Position numbers and translations under genes: made by a program. The notes below the pieces were generated by a model. That model did not search any database. It was given only the letters and a program-made list of their open reading frames with translations, and was not told the DNA's origin. Shown here piece after piece: positions 56,901 to 64,000 of a DNA stretch of 64,000 nt; position 1 is the first letter of the stretch; each line of letters starts with the position of its first letter. Source of the stretch: Muntiacus reevesi (Eukaryota > Chordata > Mammalia > Artiodactyla > Cervidae); assembly GCF_963930625.1 (NCBI RefSeq), contig NC_089257.1, forward strand, positions 61,888,100-61,952,099, written 5' to 3'.

Positions 56901-58825
56901 AAGCCTTGTCCTTCCGCACCTTTGTACCTGTCCCTCTTGCCTTGACTCCTTACATTGCTCCTCCAGGAAGCCCTCCCTGGGCCTCTCCCACTCCCAGTTC
57001 TCCTGGGTCCGTGTCCACTTCCCCCAGAATCTTCACTAATTTTCCCCAGATTGAAGTGGCTCAAGTTCAAGCAGTGTGTCTAGTCCTTTGTCTACTGAAC
57101 ACGGGTGTCTTCCTCCCATGAGTCAATGACTATGCCTCCCATCCCCTCTGGCATCGTCCAGAGCACCTGGCTCCCGCACCCGCCCCGGGCCTGCAGGAGG
57201 CCTCGCGCATGCTCGCTCAGCCAGGCGGCCCGATGCCAGGACCGCTGCCTGCTCTGGACAGGTTCTGCGGGGCAGAGCCGCCCCCGCGTCTCGTCTCCTC
57301 GCACCACCAGCTGGCAGTGCTCTTTAGGACAGACCATGGCTTCAGCGTTGGGGGCTTCTCAGCCACCTACCGGGCCCTCAATGCCACAGAGAGTAGGTGG
57401 CCCTGGGCACTTGGGTGTGGGCGGTAGGGGCGCCTCCAGAAGAATGGGGAAGGGTTCTAGACCCTGGTCTGTGCACAGTGAAGGCCATGGGGATTCAGAC
57501 ATGTCCCCCTGTGCCTGCAGGCCCCTGTATGCCCGGAGAGTTCCCCTGCCAGGATGGAGGGTGTGAGAGTCTGCAGTGGATGTGCAGCACGTGGCGAGAC
57601 TGCGCCGATGACAACTGCAGCAGCCCCTTGTTCCCAACCCCAGGTGAGGAGCCTGCCCCAGGGCACTGCGGGCAGGGCTGGCAGACCTGGGAAGGCTGGG
57701 TGCCCATCCAGAGAAACCCACGAGCACGTGTCTAAATAGTTACCCCATCCTTCCTGATGGGGGCTGGGGGCCCCCTGTTCAGACTCTGGACAACTTCACC
57801 AAATCCTGAAGGGATTCTCCCCCAGCCATGGCAACAGTATTTAGAGTTACCCCGAAAGCAAATGGGAATCTGGGAGACAATGGTTGGGGCTTCAAGAACC
57901 AGTCTGGCCTTTGCCACACAGAGAGGTCCACCTCACAGATGTGGATGAGCCCGGGGGAATTCCTTCCAGATGGCTAGTGGTTCTGCCAATGTTGGTGACC
58001 CTTGCTTCCTGAGATCACAGAGGTGCCTGCATGATGCCCGGAGCTGGCGAAAGATGCTTGGAGTAGGCTCCCAAGAACAGGAACCCTTGACATGTATATA
58101 AGGCACCTCTCCGTGTTAGCTCTTTTGATTCTCACAATGGCAACCCACTCCGGGATCTTGCCTGGAGAATTCCATGGACAGAGGAGGCTGGTGGGCTACA
58201 GTCCATGGGGTCGCAGAGTCAGACACAACTGAGCGACTGACACTTTCACTTTCTTTCCATATTACCTCCTTTGGTTCTCACAACAAGCCCCATCTGACCC
58301 ATGAAGGGTGATTAGGTGACTTGTCCCCAGTCACACAGGCAGGGAGTGCTCCCCAGGGTGACCCTCCCCTCCCCTCCCTGCAGAGCTGGCCTGTGAGCCT
58401 GTCCAGGTGGAGATGTGCATCGGTCTGAGCTACAACACCACGGCCTTCCCTAACATCTGGGTGGGCATGACCACCCAGGAGGAGGTGGTGGAGGTCCTCA
58501 GAGGTTACAAGGTGCTCCAGGCAGAGATAAGGAGGAGCCCCCAGGAAGGGAGGGAACCTGGGGAGCCGGGTGCCTGAGGGCTCCCCTCTTCCTTCCACAG
58601 AGCCTGACAAGCCTGCCCTGCTACCAGAATTTCCGGAGGCTCCTTTGCGGGCTGCTGGTGCCCCACTGCACCCCACTAGGCAGCGTCCTTCCCCCTTGCC
58701 GCTCTGTCTGCCAGGAGGCAGAGCGCCAGTGCCAGTCTGGCCTGGCGCTACTGGGCACCCCCTGGCCCTTCAACTGCAACAGGCTGCCTGAGGCAGCTGG
58801 CCTGGAGGCTTGTGCCCAGCCCTGA
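53968..58825 (+). CDS. MFRP: MFRP, membrane frizzled-related protein
   Basis: Type II membrane protein of retinal pigment and ciliary epithelium. Human loss causes nanophthalmos and retinal degeneration (known). Exons: 53968-54021, 54143-54245, 54363-54476, 54595-54756, 54893-55106, 55543-55673, 55800-55925, 56163-56239, 56598-56746, 57262-57392, 57521-57643, 58384-58511, 58601-58825. They total 1737 nt and 578 residues, all GT-AG and in phase. Order: cytoplasmic tail 1-64; TM 65-90 (leucine-rich); Thr/Ser/Pro stalk; CUB1 from Cys146; LDLa1 from Cys262 with the standard D-G-S-D-E; CUB2 from Cys303; LDLa2 Cys423-Cys453; Frizzled CRD about 465-575. LDLa2 has only four residues between its last two cysteines. 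An upstream in-frame ATG (53881) would add 29 residues, but the family start matches 53968. Confidence 0.95.
55215..55345. repeat. MIR-like ancient SINE in MFRP intron
   Basis: CAGCTCTGCCACCATCTTGC, ATGACCTTGGGAAGGTCAC and CCCCTCTCTGACCTTGGC follow the MIR order. Confidence 0.65.
55987..56004. repeat. Poly(C) tract in MFRP intron 7
   Basis: Eighteen consecutive C on the + strand, about 60 bases after the exon donor at 55926. Length is likely variable and prone to sequencing error. Confidence 0.85.
58135..58250 (+). mobile_element. Bov-tA SINE fragment in MFRP intron 11
   Basis: AATGGCAACCCACTCCGGGA and GGGCTACAGTCCATGGGGTC, ending CAACTGAGCGACTGACAC. It has the 3' half only and is intronic. 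Confidence 0.88.
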
Positions 58826-60038
58826 CCCTGAGGCGGGGCCCTTGCCCTCTGTTACACACCCTCTTTTGCCCATCAGGGTGGGCAGGCAAGGGGGCAAGGG
58901 AAGGGGCCCAGCATGGAACTCTGCCCATCCCCCCACCTCGGGGTCCTCCCAGGGAGGGGAAGAGGAGTCCTCAGTGCCTCTGGTGGGGCCCGCCCACCCT
59001 GCCACATCCTGGCCTATGCCTTTACTTTCCCCAGCTGCTGCAAACAGCTGGCCTGACTCCACTGACAATCTGGAGCCCTTCTCACCCAAGTGTCTGACCT
59101 TGACTTCCTGTCTTCTGCCTTTCCCATCTCCCATCTGGTTTTTCAGGCTCTCTACCACCCACCTTCTGACATTTTCGTTTATTCAACAGAAAATGTCATC
59201 TAGAGTCTAGTTATGTGGCCGGGCCTGTTCTGAGCCCTGGCCATCCAGTTGTCTACTGCTGCTCTAGAACCGTCCACCCTCAGTTCTCAGCTTCTATTTC
59301 TCCTGGATTTATCCTTGGTCTCTGCCGCAGCATCATCTCTGCTTCCAGCTCCTTGGAGCTATGGATGCTCTGAGCGTCTGTCTCTCACAGTTCTGCCTCT
59401 CTGTGTCCGCCGCAAACCTCTCCCTCCTCTCTCCCCCAAACTTTGGCCGGCCGCCGCGCGACACCACGAGTTATTTCCCTGCTATTTCCCGGCCTGGGCT
59501 CTTGGCCCCCGAGCAACTGGTTTCCTCTTGGAGTCTGGGAGGAGCACCGCGGAGCCGGCAAGGAACGAACAGGACCAGGGAGACACCGGGGGCAGGGGGA
59601 GCCTGGCTGGAGCGAAGCGCAGGGAAGGCAGCGCTGGGGTCACCTGGAGGGTCTGGATTAGCGAGAGCCCCGAAGGCCACGGAGACAGCGAGCAGCCCCC
59701 GGCGCCGGGAGGGGCGTGAGTGGGGCGGGGAGATGGGGCTGGGGGAGGGGACTGTGGGAAAGACTGGGCGCCGGCCGGGGCTGGAGGAGGAGGGAGGTCC
59801 GGTCTGTCCTTCCCTCGGCGCGAGGCTTTAGAGGTTCCCGGGTTTAGGGACCCCTCTTCTTCTTCCCCACGCGGTCACTCAGCCTCGCTCAGGGACACGG
59901 CAGTGGGGTGGGGACCGAGCCGGCCGCGCCGGGAGTAGGGATCGAGACAGGTCCCAGGATTCTTGGTCCCGACTCCCGTCCTGCCCGGCCCACAGAAGAC
60001 CAGAGGCCCGCGGCGTCCGGGCTCCGCGTGCCAGCGCC
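58826..60038 (+). other. MFRP stop to C1QTNF5 start: inter-cistronic region
   Basis: 1.2 kb with no AATAAA or ATTAAA by eye. A probable C1QTNF5 5'UTR intron runs from the donor at 59716 (GC|GTGAGT) to the acceptor AG at 59994-59995. CpG density rises sharply from about 59440, marking a likely internal promoter for C1QTNF5 alone. Confidence 0.6.
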
Positions 60039-60720
60039 ATGAGGCCACTCCTCGCCCTGCTGCTCCTGGGCCTGGCGACCGGCTCGGCCCCTCTGGACGA
60101 CAACAAGATCCCCAGCCTGTGCCCGGGGCACCCGGGCCTCCCCGGCACGCCGGGCCACCACGGCAGCCAGGGCCTGCCGGGCCGCGACGGCCGCGACGGC
60201 CGCGATGGCGCGCCGGGGGCTCCGGGAGAGAAAGGCGAGGGCGGGAGGCCGGGTAAGCGGCGCCTCGGCGGCGATCGGTGGGGACGTCCCAGTGAGCGCG
60301 GCCGGGCTCTTGCCCGCGGGGTCCCGAGCTAGCGGTTCACGCCAGGGGGCGCCGCTCCCGTCCCCGCCCGACCCCGTCGGCTCCGGGAGCGCGCAGAGGA
60401 GTGACTCAGCGGGGGAGCCGGAACCCCTGGGACCCTCAGATCCGCCCCGAGCCCTGCAGGAAAAGGGGATGGAGGCCCTGGGGCGCAGGGCGGCCCCAGA
60501 CGGGAAGGAGCGGCTGGGAGGCTGAGGGAGGGTGCGGGAGGACCGCGGCGGGCGCACCCTAACCGCTCTGCTTCCCTCCCCCCCCAACCCGCAGGCCTCC
60601 CGGGGCCGCGTGGGGAGCCCGGGCCGAGAGGAGAGGCGGGACCCATGGGGGCAACCGGGCCGGCGGGCGAATGCTCGGTACCTCCGCGCTCCGCCTTCAG
60701 CGCTAAGCGCTCTGAGAGCC
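59440..60720 (+). promoter_or_regulatory. C1QTNF5: CpG island over the C1QTNF5 5' end
   Basis: CpG-dense from about 59440 to the second coding exon, with several GGGGCGGGG-type GC boxes (for example near 59723). No TATA box is seen. The 232-codon minus-strand frame at 59889-60587 is the mirror image of the Gly-Pro collagen repeat and CpG content. Confidence 0.6.
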
Positions 60721-61112
60721 GGGTGCCCCCGCCATCGGACGCGCCCCTACCCTTCGACCGCGTGCTGGTGAACGAGCAGGGACATTACGACGCCGTCACC
60801 GGCAAGTTCACCTGCCAGGTGCCCGGGGTCTACTACTTTGCCGTCCACGCCACCGTCTACCGGGCTAGCCTGCAGTTTGATCTGGTCAAGAACGGCGAGT
60901 CTATCGCCTCTTTCTTCCAGTTCTTCGGGGGGTGGCCCAAGCCAGCCTCGCTCTCCGGGGGCGCTATGGTGAGGCTGGAGCCTGAAGACCAGGTGTGGGT
61001 ACAGGTGGGCGTGGGGGATTATATTGGCATCTATGCCAGCATCAAGACAGACAGCACCTTCTCTGGATTTCTAGTGTATTCTGACTGGCACAGCTCCCCT
61101 GTCTTCGCTTGA
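60039..61112 (+). CDS. C1QTNF5: C1QTNF5 (CTRP5), C1q/TNF-related protein 5
   Basis: Secreted short-chain collagen that forms trimers through its C1q head. In the eye it is made by the retinal pigment epithelium and interacts with the CUB region of MFRP (known). Exons 60039-60252 and 60595-61112 join in phase for 243 residues, the family length. Signal peptide at about 1-15 (Leu-rich); Gly-X-Y repeats from about residue 28 to 98, split by the intron; C1q domain about 103-238, ending S-D-W-H-S-S-P-V-F-A. Ser163, the residue changed in human late-onset retinal degeneration, is Ser here (R-A-S-L-Q-F). The start has GCC at -3 to -1, a strong context. It is the second cistron after MFRP. Confidence 0.96.
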
Positions 61113-61505
61113 TGCCCACTGGGAAGTGAGCTCATGCTCTCTCCTAGGGGAGGAGAGAGTGACACCTACGGCCCCATCACCCGGGAGGGCTGGCCCCCCT
61201 GGAATGTCCTGAATGACTGCAGAGGTGGGGTGGGGGCCTCTCTGTTCTGCTGCCCGCAGGGAACGGGGATCAAGGCTGAGATCAGGGCTGGCAGCATGGG
61301 GCAGTAGCTGGATTTCTGCCCTAGATCAAAGGAGTTCGCTGTTCTGGCAGGTTTAGTTCTCCCCAGTTGCTCTGGCCCGGGACCCCAAGGTGCGGTGCTC
61401 GCTTCCTGGTCCTCTGTCTCTCTGGGTCTTCCCTCATCCCTCCTGCTCCTGGGCACTTTTTCTCAGAGATCATTCAATAAATCTAATAAAACCCTCCTGC
61501 TGGCT
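61113..61505 (+). other. C1QTNF5: C1QTNF5 (and dicistronic MFRP) 3'UTR
   Basis: Short UTR ending after two AATAAA signals. It probably serves both the C1QTNF5 mRNA and the MFRP-C1QTNF5 dicistronic mRNA. Confidence 0.7.
61476..61490 (+). terminator. C1QTNF5: Tandem poly(A) signals of C1QTNF5/MFRP
   Basis: AATAAA at 61476-61481 and again at 61485-61490, followed by a T/C-rich downstream element (CAGTCTTTCTTTACTGG). Confidence 0.85.
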
Positions 61506-63315
61506 TCAGTCTTTCTTTACTGGTGGAAATGCTTTGATTCCGAGAATGGGGAGACATGGGAGAAGGGTGGAGGGAGAGGGTGCTCAGGCAGAAGGGAGGG
61601 CTCTGAGGCTGGATGGAGCTATGGACCAGGAGATACAGAAAACAGGCCCAGGTGATGAAGAGGCCGGTCCACGGAGCTGCCCCCCAAGCGGTGTAGGTTA
61701 TGAACAGGGGCGCCCTGCTGGGGGTGGTGTCCTGGTGGGGGACTCCAGCCACCCAAGAAGGCACACCTTTTTCTAACTCAAAGATGTCATAAGAACTGGC
61801 TGGACCTTCAACACGCACATCCCTGCCCTGACCAACAAAAAGGAACTAGAGATTTTCACCCATTGCTCCTCTGGCTATGTGCCTGTTTCCTGGATGACTG
61901 GAAGGCTATTTGTCCTCGATGCCAGGGGAGTGGAGTGTCCCTGGCTGTCTAGAGATGTCATTTTCGGAGATGGCCACAAGGGGGCGCCCCAGTTCCAGAA
62001 TGCAGCAGTGACCCCAGATGGCTTGAGGTCCTGGCTACTAGGGCGATTAGGTAGAGGAAGGGTTTTGAGGTCTCCCAGTAGGATTCCAGATGGGGGTGGG
62101 GGATAATGGGGTCATTTGCTCCCAGCTCAGGAAGTTTATCTTCTCTCATAAAATGTTTATCCTCACATTTAACAGAGACTGGAAGGAACTAAGCCTCCCC
62201 TTTGTCAGCTCCCCCTCCAGGGTTGGGGGAAGGGAGGCAGAAAAGCCCTTCCTCAGGCCTTTCCACTCCAAGGTGGATGTGGGGAATGCTCCCTCACTGT
62301 GCTAGGCCGCGCCACTAAGTCTGAGGCTAGCCGCAGAGCCCCTTCAAGTCTCCCCGCCTTGTCCCGCCCCTAACCCAATGACTAACAAACCTTGGCTTGC
62401 CAGGCCCACATCAACTCAGGCTCTCAACGCAAAAGTGAAGGGGCCTCTCCTCAGCGTTTCCTCCTGACCTACCCCTTTCCCCCCTCCCCTCCTTCCAGAA
62501 GGTTGTCCCTGGCATTATGCTCCTACATTTAACATAAAATTATGGGGTAGTGTCCCACCCCCCCACCCGTTTGCAGGTCATGTGAGAATTGATATGACGA
62601 ATGGGGACTGGGCCCATTAAATGAGCTAGAGACAGGCCTCCCAGCTCTCCAAGAGGAGGCCCCACAGCTATACTCCAGCCCATCATAGCGCCACTCTCTG
62701 TCAAGAGACACAAAGAGAAGCACCAACTCCTTCAGGGATCTCAGGGTAGATTGGACTCCAGGCAGCAGGAGCCACAAGTGCTCTCCTGGAAAGTGTGGCA
62801 CTAGAGGAAAAACTTGCTCAAAGGGTAAGTTCACATTCCTCTCTCCGAGGGCTCAATTCTGGCAAAATGGAAAAGATAGGGCTATGCTTAGTCGCTCAGT
62901 TGTGTCCGACTCTTTGCAACCCCATGGACTGTATGTAGCCTGCCAGGCTCCTCTGTCCATGGGGATTCGGGACAGAATACTAGAGTGGGTTGCCATGCCC
63001 TTCTCTGGGGGATCTTCCCAACCCAGGATCAAACCCTGCAGGTCTCTCACACTGCAGGCAGATTCTTTACTGACTGAGCCACCAGGGAAGTCTGGAAAGG
63101 ATAGGGAGAGCTTTCCAAAAGCCATACATATGAGAGGGCACAAATTGGAGAAGGTAAAAGCAAATCTAGCCACACAGGGCACGGGCTCTCCCCAAGGCAC
63201 CCTTTCTCAGCTCTTCCCCTGCCAGTTCCATCAACTACACTTGTTGGGACTGAAAGACCCTGCTGGAGCATCCATTACCATAACCAACCACTGACCCTTG
63301 CAAAGATGTACACAG
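61506..63315. other. Intergenic region between convergent 3' ends
   Basis: Unique-looking sequence with no recognised gene up to 62880, then one Bov-tA SINE. Short frames in both strands lack recognisable domains. Confidence 0.55.
62884..63095 (-). mobile_element. Bov-tA SINE
   Basis: Reverse near full-length copy, TTAGTCGCTCAGTTGTGTCC to GAGCCACCAGGGAAGTCT, with a small insertion after GGACTGTATG. Confidence 0.9.
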
Positions 63316-63319
63316 AGGC

Positions 63320-64000
63320 CATCAGAGCTGTAACACAACTTTATTCATTGGATCCTGGGCCAGGCGGACCCCTCAGGGAGCTGCATGCCCCTCAGCCCTG
63401 GTTCCTTCTGTATTTGGACCCTAGTGAAATGTGCAGTCTGCCCTCCCCAGTGGCAGGGAGAGACGGACAGAAGGGGAATACCATTTTTGTCTCTGTGATG
63501 TGGGTAGTGAAAGAAGAGGAATAGAAATCTGGTTATCCCTCCTGAGGTTCCCAGTGGTGTCGGGTATCAGAGGGCACATGGTCCCAAAGCCAAGTGCAAA
63601 CATACACACATACACACACACCTGGGGGGTAATGCTTGATCCCAGTTGTCGGGTCAGGTAAGGAGGGAGCCTTGTAAGATCACAACAGGTAGAAGCAGCT
63701 CAAAGGGCACCTGAGATATACTACCCCCAAAGCCTGCCAGAGCATAGCAGCTCCAGCTGAAAGCAAATGTTCAAGATCATTCTAAGGCCCTTGAGTTGCC
63801 AAAATACCCAAATGACATTGATGTGTGTGGCTGAAAAAGCTGGGAAGGAAATGGGCAGGGAGCAGGGAGAGAACTTACAAATCCGGAACAGAAAAACCAG
63901 AAGCGAAGTGGGGGGGAGTCCCCAACGCTGGCATCAGGGTGGGCCCTGGCAGGCTGGAAGGGAGTCCACAGTGAACAGTCTCCAGGGCCTTGCAGAGTGA
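63320..64000 (-). other. RNF26: Probable distal 3'UTR of RNF26, partial
   Basis: TTTATT at 63340-63345 is AATAAA on the minus strand. The expected downstream side carries a T/G-rich stretch (TGTGTACATC read on the minus strand). In the conserved mammalian order, RNF26 lies next to C1QTNF5 and is convergent with it. No coding sequence is inside the window, so identity rests on synteny only. A short CA repeat lies at 63600-63622. Confidence 0.45.
63340..63345 (-). terminator. RNF26: Minus-strand poly(A) signal, probably RNF26
   Basis: AATAAA on the reverse strand with G/T-rich sequence on its downstream side. Confidence 0.5.

Noticed and set aside
59889..60587. 232-codon minus-strand frame
   Set aside because: Antisense to the C1QTNF5 first exon. 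The open frame follows from Gly-Pro collagen codons and high GC.
1..64000. CRISPR array, prophage, operon or other prokaryotic system
   Set aside because: Spliced vertebrate genes, ruminant repeats and CpG islands throughout; the direct repeats seen are SINE target duplications or microsatellites.

Overview
The window is mammalian nuclear DNA from a pecoran ruminant (cattle, sheep, goat or relative; the exact species cannot be read). It is full of ruminant-specific repeats: BovB LINE 3' ends, Bov-tA/BovA2 SINEs, cetartiodactyl tRNA-type SINEs and a ruminant mariner MITE. The single-copy genes match the conserved block on human 11q23.3.

Gene order: the last THY1 exon and 3'UTR (+, 22-1265); about 20 kb of repeat-rich intergenic DNA; USP2 (+, candidate first exons near 21.3 kb and 23.5 kb, coding exons 29629-45069, 3'UTR to about 46.7 kb); a 7 kb spacer; MFRP (+, 53968-58825); C1QTNF5 (+, 60039-61112); and, converging from the right, what is most likely the distal 3'UTR of RNF26 (-, about 63320-64000).

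I rebuilt three complete reading frames exon by exon. USP2 has two alternative N-terminal exons, of 259 and 49 codons. Both splice in phase to eleven shared exons that encode a 347-residue ubiquitin-specific protease domain, giving 606- and 396-residue proteins (the USP2-69 and USP2-45 forms). MFRP is 578 residues in 13 exons, with the order cytoplasmic tail, TM, CUB, LDLa, CUB, LDLa, Frizzled CRD. C1QTNF5 is 243 residues in 2 coding exons. I see no AATAAA or ATTAAA between the MFRP stop and the tandem signals after C1QTNF5, which fits the dicistronic MFRP/C1QTNF5 transcript known in other mammals. The two products work together in retinal pigment and ciliary epithelium.

The rest is introns, CpG-island promoters (near 21.1-21.4, 38.1-38.7 and 59.4-60.7 kb), ancient MIR/L2 fragments and nested younger repeats. 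The densest nest is 14.0-20.3 kb, where LTRs, BovB copies and SINEs split an old L2 element. I found no prokaryotic-style system, CRISPR array, intact transposase or intact viral gene. The best second-look items are a shortened calcium motif in the second LDLa module of MFRP, the dicistronic layout, a 6-residue uORF ending on the MFRP start codon, a MEF2-like cluster near the USP2-45 promoter, and E-box and CRE sites at the USP2 promoters.
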